A stretch of DNA of 34,702 nt, taken from assembly GCA_002293375.1 (NCBI GenBank), contig DBDA01000044.1, forward strand, positions 45,187-79,888, in the 5' to 3' direction. Below are positions 8,261 to 15,235 of this stretch, piece by piece. Each line of letters opens with the position of its first letter. Position 1 is the first letter of the stretch. The position numbers and the translations under genes are program-made. The notes below the pieces were generated by a model, which saw only the letters and a list, made by a program, of their open reading frames with translations, was not told where the DNA came from and ran no database searches. Source of the DNA: Odoribacter sp. UBA944 (GTDB taxonomy: Bacteria; Bacteroidota; Bacteroidia; Bacteroidales; Marinifilaceae).

Positions 8261-9325
8261 ATGGCATTTACATACGAATTTACACAGGAATCCAAAGAGT
8301 TGTTGCAAAAATTTTTGGAATGCGACTCCCCCTCGGGATGCGAAAGCGAGGCGACACATTTTTTCGCCGATACGGTAAAATCCTGTTGCGATGAGATGCG
8401 TCGCGACGCCATGGGAAATGTAACGGCTATTCTCAATCCCGGCTCCGATGTCCGCACCATGATCTCTGCACATGCGGACGAAGTAGGTCTCCAGATAACA
8501 TCTGTAACTGCCGAAGGCATGTTGCGGTTCAGGCCTGTAGGCGGCATAGATCCCGCCTCTCTGTGCGGCCAGCAAGTCAGAATACTCTCTTCACGGGGCG
8601 GAAAAATAGAAGGAGTTGTAGCACGTAACCGTGCCCTGGCAAACTTCGATCAACACGGAAATGCGACTGTCAAAACATCCGAAATGTGGATAGACACAGG
8701 GGGCAAAAATCGGGAAGAGGTTCTGCAACAGATAGAGATCGGAGATTGGGCGGTATGGGGTTCGGAAACGCTATTCCTGAGTGATAACGTAATAAAAGCC
8801 AAAGCATTGGATAACAAAGTCGGCCTGTTCATTCTATCGGAAGCGATGCGGTCACTCGCGCGGCACCGGCCCGCGCAAGGGATCTATGCGGTAGCGACGG
8901 TGCAGGAAGAGATCGGCCTTCGGGGAATGGCGGTAGTTGCGCAGGCGATAAAACCCCGAACGGGTTTGGTGGTCGATATGGCCCATGCCACAGACATACC
9001 CGGCGGGGATGCAGCCTGCTCCGGCGAACTTTCGCTCGGAAAAGGTGTTGCCTTGACAAGGAATGCGGATAACACCCCTGAACTGGCTTCTATTTTGCGG
9101 AAAACTGCTGACAGGAACGGCATACCATACCAGATCACAGTCGGCAGGAATCCGACAGGAGGAACAGATGCCTCGCGCCTGCAACTCTTCGGAGGAGATA
9201 CCATGGTGGCTGATATCTCTGTCCCCTGTCGCCACATGCATACCCCGACAGAGTGCTGTGACATAAGGGATATTGTTTCGGCAATTGAACTTTTAGTATC
9301 AGCCATATTGGATCCGGCGAAATAA
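8261..9325 (+). CDS. M42 family metallo-aminopeptidase (glutamyl/leucyl aminopeptidase type)
   Basis: The 354-residue protein carries the whole two-metal site of M42 (TET) aminopeptidases: HADEVG (His71, Asp73), ALDNKVG (Asp184), VQEEIGLRG (Glu216 and Glu217), VDMAHATD and the C-terminal HTPTE histidine. Length fits the family. It is cytosolic, with no signal sequence. It begins 3 bp after the dehydrogenase stop and is followed 1 bp later by the methyltransferase, so it belongs to the same operon. M42 enzymes usually trim short peptides from the N-terminus; here the likely inference is removal of the short lysine-rich leader, or recycling of it, after modification of the precursor. Confidence 0.88.
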   Translation: MAFTYEFTQESKELLQKFLECDSPSGCESEATHFFADTVKSCCDEMRRDAMGNVTAILNPGSDVRTMISAHADEVGLQITSVTAEGMLRFRPVGGIDPASLCGQQVRILSSRGGKIEGVVARNRALANFDQHGNATVKTSEMWIDTGGKNREEVLQQIEIGDWAVWGSETLFLSDNVIKAKALDNKVGLFILSEAMRSLARHRPAQGIYAVATVQEEIGLRGMAVVAQAIKPRTGLVVDMAHATDIPGGDAACSGELSLGKGVALTRNADNTPELASILRKTADRNGIPYQITVGRNPTGGTDASRLQLFGGDTMVADISVPCRHMHTPTECCDIRDIVSAIELLVSAILDPAK

Positions 9326-9326
9326 A

Positions 9327-9896
9327 ATGATCCTTGAAGGCAACATAGCTGTCGGCTTTACAGACAGGCTCGCTCCTTTTCTCGACCGCCATTCGACTTC
9401 GGTGTTGGATGTAGGGTGCGGAGAGGGGACGATGGGCATGGAGTTGTGCAGGAAAGTCAATAAGTTGATCGCCGTAGACACCTCCGCCGAAGCCATCGAA
9501 ACCATCGGTGCACGGGTGCGCGAACACAACCTTGAAAACATAGCTATCGTTCACGGCGACATCTTTTCCGTGGCCTCCGACAACAAGTTCGACATCATCA
9601 CCTTCTTCCTGTCGCTGCACCACATCACCCATATAGATTCCGTATTACGCAAATGCCGGGATCTATCACATGCCGAAACCAAAATAGCCGTTGCGGAAAT
9701 CGCTCCGGGAAGAACAGCCTTCCACCGGTACGATGCCGTTCCCTACGATACGTTAAGCCTTGACTTCCTTGTAAAAAAGTTCCGTGAAAATGGATTCCGG
9801 CTATTGCTTCAAGCTCCCCTGCCGTCTCTATTCAGGATCGATAAGCAGGACATCCCGAACCGCTTTACGGTGTACATGGCTTTGTTCGGACAATAG
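9327..9896 (+). CDS. Class I SAM-dependent methyltransferase
   Basis: A 189-residue methyltransferase with the SAM-binding motif VLDVGCGEGT (about residues 26-35), the acidic loop IAVDTS at the end of strand 2, and the HGD and ITFFLSLHHI stretches typical of motifs III and IV. It is the last gene of the operon and begins 1 bp after the peptidase stop. The target (peptide side chain, terminus or a small molecule) cannot be read from the sequence. No hairpin terminator is obvious after it; the next gene has its own promoter. Confidence 0.85.
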   Translation: MILEGNIAVGFTDRLAPFLDRHSTSVLDVGCGEGTMGMELCRKVNKLIAVDTSAEAIETIGARVREHNLENIAIVHGDIFSVASDNKFDIITFFLSLHHITHIDSVLRKCRDLSHAETKIAVAEIAPGRTAFHRYDAVPYDTLSLDFLVKKFRENGFRLLLQAPLPSLFRIDKQDIPNRFTVYMALFGQ

Positions 9897-9932
9897 CCCG
9901 AAGCGTTCTGTATTAAATACTTTTTCCGGATG

Positions 9933-9962
9933 TTGTACGATTTATGAAAATTTATACCTTTG
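9933..9962 (+). promoter_or_regulatory. Bacteroidota promoter (TTG, 19 bp, TACCTTTG)
   Basis: TTG at 9933-9935 and TACCTTTG at 9955-9962 are spaced by 19 bp, matching the Bacteroidota -33/-7 consensus. Transcription would start near 9966, about 22 nt before the next start codon. This separates the membrane protein gene from the RiPP operon. Confidence 0.8.
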
Positions 9963-9987
9963 TAGCATAAATTAAACCCTATTATCT

Positions 9988-10962
9988 ATGAAAAAATTTC
10001 TCATGTTACTCAGTTTTGTAGGATTAATTGCCTGTTTCTCGCTGAGAGCGCAAAACAACGACAGTGTACAGGTAACCGACCAGACAGAGCAGGCTGTTGT
10101 TGCCGAACCGGAAACAACGGGAACCGTTTCCGGTTTTTTCAGTGACATGGCAAGCGCTTTGGTCGCTATGGTGTTCGGATTAGTGCTGTTCGTAGGCCCC
10201 CTTGCCATGATCGTCCACATGCTTTTCGTAAATTGGGAAACCAGAATGTTGGAAAAACCGGTGACTGTAGAGCATTTCATTGACAAAAGGACCCGGAAAG
10301 GAGTGTCCGGAGCCATGAACGACGACGAAGTCGAGTTGGGATTCCAATTGTTGGACGAAGCGTATAATGAACTTACGTTCGTCGAGACAGACGAATCCGG
10401 TAATGAATCGCACAAACCCGCAACAATGAAAGAGTTGCTCCGGGCGCAGAAAAAAATAGACGAAGTCGACAAACTCATGCCGACCGATGCAGCTTTGCTG
10501 GAACGCTACAACGAATACAGAAGTTTTCTTTACGACTATCTGCGTCGCTCCTTCTTCGCTTCGTGGAAACTGATCATTTTGTGTGTAATAGTGGCTGTTG
10601 GTATAGGATTTATCGGCGATGGTTCCTTTTTGAAAAACTTTTTCACGACAGGCGCCTTCTTTTGGTTCCCGGCCCTTGTGTACTATGTTTCCAGCCACGT
10701 TCCGCAGTACATGATCGACCGGAAGAACGAGCGTGGCGGCGGCAAGGGATGGTTCTCTACGGCTTTGGTCGCTTTGGGATTGGGTGTATTGGGAAGCGGT
10801 TACACCGTACGCACCAAGTGGAGCGACGGGTCGGTGACCGAAGACAACTCCAGTCACTTGATAGCACTGTTCTTAGGCCTTTTAGTACTGATAGCCGTAG
10901 CAACAACCATTTACATCTGGGCGATTGTTAACTACCTCCGCAATTACGTGCTCTATTGGTAA
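9988..10962 (+). CDS. Membrane protein of unknown function with signal peptide
   Basis: The 324-residue protein starts with a signal peptide (MKKFLMLLSFVGLIACFSLRAQ), then a short acidic linker. A first membrane segment lies at about 52-77, followed by a charged cytosolic-type region of about 110 residues rich in Lys and Glu. Further hydrophobic segments lie near 193-213, 217-235, 255-275 and 290-322. I do not recognise a domain. It stands alone with its own promoter before and a strong terminator after it, so it is a single-gene unit. Confidence 0.85.
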   Translation: MKKFLMLLSFVGLIACFSLRAQNNDSVQVTDQTEQAVVAEPETTGTVSGFFSDMASALVAMVFGLVLFVGPLAMIVHMLFVNWETRMLEKPVTVEHFIDKRTRKGVSGAMNDDEVELGFQLLDEAYNELTFVETDESGNESHKPATMKELLRAQKKIDEVDKLMPTDAALLERYNEYRSFLYDYLRRSFFASWKLIILCVIVAVGIGFIGDGSFLKNFFTTGAFFWFPALVYYVSSHVPQYMIDRKNERGGGKGWFSTALVALGLGVLGSGYTVRTKWSDGSVTEDNSSHLIALFLGLLVLIAVATTIYIWAIVNYLRNYVLYW

Positions 10963-10988
10963 AACGGCTTTCGATTATTTACTTATAG

Positions 10989-11024
10989 AAAAAACGCTAA
11001 CAGGCAAACTTGTTAGCGTTTTTT
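10989..11024. terminator. Strong, probably bidirectional terminator
   Basis: A 14-bp stem (AAAAAACGCTAACA 10989-11002 with TGTTAGCGTTTTTT 11011-11024) and an 8-nt loop. The A run at the left and T run at the right make it work on both strands: for the membrane protein gene rightward and for the orphan gene ending at 11107 leftward. Confidence 0.9.
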
Positions 11025-11106
11025 TATAGCTGTCTCAACCGGATCATTGTAACTACTTATTAAAATACCACCAATCGCTATAGGTGAGATTACAGAATCA
11101 CAGAAT

Positions 11107-11451
11107 TTACATATCATCTGTACAGTGTAACGACGACAGTATCTTGTCAATTTCTTCGAGTTTTTCATACCCCAAATAAAATCTTTCCTTATGTGTATAA
11201 ATATCAATTTCATAATAGGAGGCATACCCCACAAATCCAAATTTATGAAAAAAGAAATCTCTCCACTCTTCTATTTCGGAAATAAAGATTTTATCGTCGT
11301 CTTCTAATTTATGATCTCTAATGTATTTTTTCATGATGTCAAGAAATCTCACCAATTGTTCTTTGTTCACATTAAAAGATCCACCATGAACATAGTGACC
11401 ATTATGATCATCGTGAGTATAGGAAATACGAAAAATTTGTTTATCCGTCAT
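11107..11451 (-). CDS. Hypothetical 114-residue protein, AT-rich orphan
   Basis: No family recognised. The protein is acidic and aromatic-rich (HDDHNGHYVHGGSF near the start, EEWRDFFFHKFGF in the middle), with no signal peptide. The DNA is markedly more AT-rich than the neighbouring genes, suggesting acquisition from elsewhere. A plausible promoter lies upstream (TTTG and TATCTTCG on the minus strand) and the bidirectional terminator lies downstream, so it is probably a real single-gene unit. Other overlapping frames here look less protein-like. Confidence 0.6.
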   Translation of the reverse strand: MTDKQIFRISYTHDDHNGHYVHGGSFNVNKEQLVRFLDIMKKYIRDHKLEDDDKIFISEIEEWRDFFFHKFGFVGYASYYEIDIYTHKERFYLGYEKLEEIDKILSSLHCTDDM

Positions 11452-11496
11452 TTTTACTCTTCTTTTAATGTATTATTATCAGTTCAACAAGACTTT

Positions 11497-11528
11497 CGAA
11501 GATACGGAAATTATCCTACATTTGCAAA
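11497..11528 (-). promoter_or_regulatory. Candidate promoter for the orphan gene
   Basis: On the minus strand TTTG (11525-11528) is followed after 20 bp by TATCTTCG (11497-11504), one mismatch from TAnnTTTG. It lies about 45 bp before the start codon at 11451. Confidence 0.5.
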
Positions 11529-11617
11529 CTCATGATTGTGATTATTAATAATACTGCAGAGTGCTATTACTGATTTTATAAAACCCGTAAAATAGTTTGA
11601 ATAACAGTCACCCTTGG

Positions 11618-11648
11618 TTTGTACAATGTTTTTTTATTACTACATTTG
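11618..11648 (+). promoter_or_regulatory. Bacteroidota promoter driving the structured RNA
   Basis: TTTG at 11618-11621 and TACATTTG at 11641-11648 have a 19-bp spacer, a full match to the Bacteroidota consensus. The predicted start near 11652 falls at the first hairpin of the RNA described next. Confidence 0.85.
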
Positions 11649-11652
11649 TTCC

Positions 11653-11872
11653 GTTGCTAAACATTAGCAACATACATGTTTTAATGAAGCGTTAGTCTTA
11701 TCCTTTACGGAAAAATCGCCAGTTTTTAAGTTACGGGGATAGACAGTACAAACGTTCATGCTTGCCTCTATAGATTCTCTATATGTCGGCTAAGCGTGGG
11801 GTGGCTGTTTATTCGTAACTGGGTATCTGGCGATGCCTTCCGTATGATAAACTAAAATCCTCACGCTTTTTT
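11653..11872 (+). ncRNA. Rod-shaped structured RNA with own promoter and terminator (6S RNA-like or Bacteroidales-1-like)
   Basis: After a small 5' hairpin (GTTGCTAA/TTAGCAAC, 11653-11672) the RNA folds back along its whole length. Paired arms, from outside in: 11688-11692 with 11863-11867; 11693-11696 with 11851-11854; 11698-11702 with 11846-11850; 11706-11712 with 11838-11844; 11716-11722 with 11827-11833; 11729-11735 with 11814-11820; 11739-11746 with 11805-11812 (one G-U); 11757-11763 with 11792-11798 (one G-U); 11764-11766 with 11788-11790; and an apical hairpin 11769-11774 with 11778-11783. A symmetric 6x6 internal loop lies between 11722 and 11729. The closing arm runs into a T run (11867-11872), so it serves as the terminator. 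Size and shape resemble 6S RNA, the RNA polymerase regulator, and the Bacteroidales-1 class; I cannot choose between these by eye. A leader role for the next gene is the alternative. Confidence 0.8.
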
Positions 11873-11917
11873 ATTAAATGGCCTTTTAGAGGATTTAAGG
11901 TATTAACAAAATTAGTT

Positions 11918-12235
11918 ATGAAAAAACTGTTGGTTTTGGCTATTTGTGCAATAGCTTTAAGTTCTTGTTTTAACACCAGGGTTCTGGTAGGCGATGTGAA
12001 ACCCACGGAACCGGTCGTGGAAATCAACAAAGTGTGGAACCATCACCTGATTTACGGATTGGTTCCGTTAGGAAATGCAACCATGTCTGCTGCTGATTAT
12101 GTTGGACAGAGGCCCAACTATGTCATCAAGACAAACCAGAGCTTTCTGAATCAGTTAGTTACAGGTATTACATTTGGTATATATACGCCCAGTCAAACAA
12201 TATACTATATGCCTGTAAAGGATGCGGAGAAATAG
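11918..12235 (+). CDS. Bor/Iss-like lipoprotein
   Basis: This 105-residue protein has a lipoprotein signal peptide ending in a lipobox (IALSSC, Cys17). The C-terminal part FLNQLVTGITFGIYTPSQTIYY resembles the phage lambda Bor lipoprotein (FVNGLLGFITLGIYTPLEA as I recall it), so it likely sits in the outer membrane. Bor proteins are linked to serum survival in enterobacteria; the role in Bacteroidota is unknown. No TAnnTTTG promoter is seen in the 45 bp between the structured RNA and the start codon, so it may depend on read-through from the RNA promoter. A strong terminator follows. Confidence 0.75.
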   Translation: MKKLLVLAICAIALSSCFNTRVLVGDVKPTEPVVEINKVWNHHLIYGLVPLGNATMSAADYVGQRPNYVIKTNQSFLNQLVTGITFGIYTPSQTIYYMPVKDAEK

Positions 12236-12257
12236 TATTGTCTGTTGTCTGTATTAA

Positions 12258-12296
12258 AAAGAGGCTGTCTAAAAAATGATATTAGGCAGCCTCTTT
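12258..12296 (+). terminator. Terminator after the Bor-like lipoprotein gene
   Basis: A 15-bp stem with one G-U pair (12258-12272 with 12282-12296) and a 9-nt loop. A and T runs flank it, so it may act in both directions. Confidence 0.85.
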
Positions 12297-12304
12297 TCTT
12301 ATTT

Positions 12305-12343
12305 ACACCCTTCCCCTCTTCTAAAAATGCAACAAATCTCGTA
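12305..12343 (+). repeat. Shared 39-bp intergenic head motif, copy A
   Basis: 35 of 39 bases match 27238-27276 (shared core AAAAATGCAA). Both copies lie in non-coding DNA and both are followed, about 135-145 bp later, by an 11-bp-period tandem repeat. Confidence 0.8.
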
Positions 12344-12488
12344 GATTGTACACAAACCAATGTCACTGTATGAAACTTTATACGTCGATCTCCTTTCCGA
12401 TAAAAATCTCCTACTGCACATCGTGTAGCGTCGAAGATAAAGAATATCTTCTCCAAACATATATCACAGAAGTATAACGCGCTTTCAG

Positions 12489-12532
12489 CCGGTTTACAAC
12501 CGACCTTCGACCGGTCTACAGCCGGTCTTCGG
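12489..12532 (+). repeat. 11-bp-period tandem repeat, array A (4 units)
   Basis: Four 11-bp units: CCGGTTTACAA, CCGACCTTCGA, CCGGTCTACAG and CCGGTCTTCGG. Units 1 and 3 (ending TACAR) and units 2 and 4 (ending TTCGR) pair off, so there is a 22-bp higher-order period. A fifth, weaker unit may precede at 12478. The non-coding gap 12236-12585 otherwise holds the terminator, the head motif, a small hairpin (12433-12451) and no gene. Confidence 0.8.
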
Positions 12533-12585
12533 AGCGTATTAGTCAGGTTCAAAAAAGAATGCGTAGACTATGACCTGTAGTATTT

Positions 12586-13734
12586 CTACCGCAGTCTCAA
12601 CCGGAAAGCGAAGAAAGCGAACAGCAACAACAGAGGCAGGGAAGCGGCGGGAACAGCCGGCAGGGCCAAGAACCAGATCGGGAAGCCGATCAGCACTACC
12701 ACGCCATACGCCAAAAGATAGCCCCGGAAGATGCGCCCCGGTGTTTTCCGGAACAGGGCAAATGCTGCCGGGAGGTTGAGCGGATTGGCCCAGATCAGGT
12801 TCAGGTTGGGGGCGGTGATGGGGTGCTCGGTAAAATAACCCAAAAAGACCAGCAATACACCGATGACCCCCGAGGCGACAAAGAGCAGAAAAGCCGAACC
12901 TTTCAGCAGTCCGGGCGAACCGGTCAAAACAATTCCGCCGGCCAATAGCAGCGTACAAAGCGTAAAAACAAAAAGGGGAGAGGTATACCACGGGTGCCGG
13001 ACGGATGCTTCCGGAGCTTCGTACAGCGGACAGGTTTCCGCTACTACCGGATGACCCTCTGCCGTAGCGGCCGCCAACCCCTTCATCAGGTAATCCGGCA
13101 AGAACATGTACTCGTATGGAGTGGCCCGGCGGGTACCGGATTGCCCGAGAATGGTATGGATCCCCCATTTTACCCAGGGCATTCGGACCAAATATTCGTC
13201 CAACAGGTTCCAAAAACTCTTCCCTTCCTCCGGGCTGTTCCATTGAATGGTGTGCGGAGCAACACTTTTTTCCAGGATGTCGCGGATCCGGGTAGAGCAG
13301 TTGTCGAACAGAAAATTGTAGAGATAGGTCCGGTTAGCCGGTCGGTAATTTTCCAACAGATTATCGAACAACTCTTGCCGGCCGGCGGAATCCAACGCCA
13401 GTACCTGGCTCAATACGCTCCGTTTTTCCTCCAAATAAGAGGCGATGAAGTCTTCATAAGCCACACAACTCAGTTGGTAGGGCAACAATCCCTGTGCATA
13501 TTTGAGGTAGAAATATTCGGTGCGGAAATCAAAAGTACCATAATTGAATACAAGATCCATTCCCCGTTCCGGGTCAGTGACCCGGATGGCCGAGTGTCCG
13601 AACAGGGAGTACAACTCTCCGCCGGGTGCGCAGGTCAAGATGCTAACGGAGGCTTCCGGAGAGAGCCGGACCGTTTGGGCGGACAGGGACCCGACAGTAT
13701 ACAGCAGAGAGAGAAACAGGAAAAACTGTTTCAT
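12586..13734 (-). CDS. DUF4105 (Lnb N-terminal periplasmic domain) membrane protein
   Basis: Translation from the ATG at 13734 gives 382 residues starting MKQFFLFLSLLYTVGSLSAQ, a clear signal peptide; upstream in-frame codons lie inside truA and are rejected. The exported domain has the family marks LFGHSAIRV and YNFLFDNCSTRIRD, with the His and Cys thought to form the active site in related Lnb-type proteins. The C-terminal third has several hydrophobic membrane segments. It starts 2 bp after the truA stop, so the two form an operon. Role is probably envelope lipid or lipoprotein metabolism, by family analogy only. Confidence 0.85.
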   Translation of the reverse strand: MKQFFLFLSLLYTVGSLSAQTVRLSPEASVSILTCAPGGELYSLFGHSAIRVTDPERGMDLVFNYGTFDFRTEYFYLKYAQGLLPYQLSCVAYEDFIASYLEEKRSVLSQVLALDSAGRQELFDNLLENYRPANRTYLYNFLFDNCSTRIRDILEKSVAPHTIQWNSPEEGKSFWNLLDEYLVRMPWVKWGIHTILGQSGTRRATPYEYMFLPDYLMKGLAAATAEGHPVVAETCPLYEAPEASVRHPWYTSPLFVFTLCTLLLAGGIVLTGSPGLLKGSAFLLFVASGVIGVLLVFLGYFTEHPITAPNLNLIWANPLNLPAAFALFRKTPGRIFRGYLLAYGVVVLIGFPIWFLALPAVPAASLPLLLLFAFFAFRLRLR

Positions 13735-13736
13735 AA

Positions 13737-14489
13737 TCAATGATTTATTATGTTTTTCGGATATTCGATTCCGCAAAGAAAGAGGCCTTTTCCCGGCACG
13801 GACATACCCGCTTTGCACCGGTCTTTGGCTTCGATGATCGCCCGGAAACCGCCGGTATCCACTTTTCCCTGGCCCACTTCCACCAACGTGCCGACAATGG
13901 CCCGCACCATATTCCGCAGGAAACGGTCCGCCCGAATCGTAAAAACCAATTGTCGCCCCGTATCTTCCCAACCGGCTTCCAAGATCTTGCAGAGGTTGGT
14001 TTTCGTGTCGGTGTGGAGTTTGGCAAAACTGGTAAAATCGGCGTATTCAAACAAAACAGCGCAAGCTTCGTTCATTCTGGCGATGTCCGGCAACGGGAAA
14101 AAGCGGGCGGCATAATCGCAGGTAAAAGGATCTTTTTCCTTGTCTACAAAATATTTATACGTTCGGGAACACGCCGAGAAACGGGCGTGCACCTCCGGTG
14201 CAACAGGATAGATCCGGTATATGGCGATCCCTTTTCCGATCATGCTGTTCAGTTTCCAGACCAGCAGTTCCAAGTCCGGGAGCGCCTCTTCCGCATCAAA
14301 ATGGGCAACGAAAAAGGAGGCGTGTACGCCGGTGTCCGTCCGTCCGGCCCCGACAACCGCCGTCTCCTGCCGGAGATAGCGGGAGAGAGCGGAGTTCAGT
14401 TCTTCCTGTACGGAGGGAGCGTCCGGCTGTATTTGCCAGCCGTTGTACGCACTTCCATTGTAAGACAATTCAATAAAGTAACGCTGCAT
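13737..14489 (-). CDS. truA: tRNA pseudouridine(38-40) synthase TruA
   Basis: The 250-residue protein begins MQRYFIELSYNGSAYNGWQ, which is the typical TruA N-terminus, and has the catalytic motif GAGRTDTGVHA with its aspartate. TruA makes pseudouridine at positions 38-40 of the tRNA anticodon stem. An earlier in-frame ATG at 14537 would add 16 non-homologous residues and overlap the divergent promoter, so 14489 is chosen. Transcribed away from yggS, with the two promoters nearly back to back. Confidence 0.95.
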   Translation of the reverse strand: MQRYFIELSYNGSAYNGWQIQPDAPSVQEELNSALSRYLRQETAVVGAGRTDTGVHASFFVAHFDAEEALPDLELLVWKLNSMIGKGIAIYRIYPVAPEVHARFSACSRTYKYFVDKEKDPFTCDYAARFFPLPDIARMNEACAVLFEYADFTSFAKLHTDTKTNLCKILEAGWEDTGRQLVFTIRADRFLRNMVRAIVGTLVEVGQGKVDTGGFRAIIEAKDRCKAGMSVPGKGLFLCGIEYPKNIINH

Positions 14490-14515
14490 CCCGGATTCTA
14501 TCGTCAAAACAATCG

Positions 14516-14523
14516 CGAATATA
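14516..14523 (-). promoter_or_regulatory. Candidate -7 element for truA
   Basis: TATATTCG on the minus strand has one mismatch to TAnnTTTG. It gives a leader of about 22 nt to the truA start at 14489. No -33 box is recognised. Confidence 0.4.
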
Positions 14524-14536
14524 GTGAAAAAAAACA

Positions 14537-14544
14537 TACCTTTG
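14537..14544 (+). promoter_or_regulatory. -7 promoter element abutting yggS
   Basis: TACCTTTG matches TAnnTTTG exactly and ends 4 bp before the yggS ATG, so the predicted mRNA start is at or just before the start codon. No clear -33 box is seen. Confidence 0.65.
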
Positions 14545-14548
14545 TCGA

Positions 14549-15235
14549 ATGAGGAGTATTGCTGAGAACATTGAACGCATTACCGCCTCTTTGCCCCGGG
14601 AGGTAAAGTTGGTGGCCGTTTCCAAACAGCAACCGGTTGAGTATATAGCGGCGGCGTACGAGTGGGGCCAGCGCCGGTTCGGAGAGAACAAGGCGCAGGA
14701 ATTGGCAGCCAAGTACGAATGCCTGCCCAACGATATCCAATGGCATTTTATCGGCCACCTGCAAACCAACAAAGTAAAGTACATTGCGCCGTTTGTCTCC
14801 CTGATCCACGCGGTAGACAGCCTGAAACTGTTGCAAGCCATCGATCGGGAGGCCGGAAAGCAGGGACGGATCATCGAATGCCTCCTGCAGTTTCACATTG
14901 CAGAAGAGGAGAGCAAGTTCGGGTTGGATGAACGGGAAGCCCGGGAGATACTGGAAAGCCCGCTGTTCAAAGCGATGCGACACATACGGATCGCAGGGGT
15001 GATGGGAATGGCGACGTACACCGAAGAGCGGGAACAGGTTAAAAAGGAGTTCCGTCACCTGAAAGAGATTTTTGAACGGTTGAAACGAAACCATTTTGCG
15101 GGTGATCCTGTATTCCGGGAGATCTCCATGGGGATGTCGGGAGATTACGAACTGGCGGTAGAGGAGGGAAGCACCTTGGTGCGTATCGGAAGCTCCCTGT
15201 TTGGTGAACGGAATTATAAGCAGACAATAGAATGA
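14549..15235 (+). CDS. yggS: YggS family pyridoxal phosphate homeostasis protein
   Basis: The 228-residue PLP-binding single-domain barrel has LVAVSKQQP (PLP lysine), FGENKAQE, WHFIGHLQTNKVKY and the C-terminal SMGMSGDYELAVEEGSTLVRIGSSLFG phosphate-binding stretch, shown here as the family signature. It keeps free PLP in balance and has no known catalytic turnover. It is coupled to the next gene through an ATGA overlap. The start abuts the promoter element, implying a leaderless message. Confidence 0.93.
   Translation: MRSIAENIERITASLPREVKLVAVSKQQPVEYIAAAYEWGQRRFGENKAQELAAKYECLPNDIQWHFIGHLQTNKVKYIAPFVSLIHAVDSLKLLQAIDREAGKQGRIIECLLQFHIAEEESKFGLDEREAREILESPLFKAMRHIRIAGVMGMATYTEEREQVKKEFRHLKEIFERLKRNHFAGDPVFREISMGMSGDYELAVEEGSTLVRIGSSLFGERNYKQTIE

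Noticed and set aside
13740..14552. 270-codon plus-strand frame across the truA region
   Set aside because: It is antisense to TruA with its GRTDTGVHA motif, would run over both divergent promoters, and has no protein-like features.
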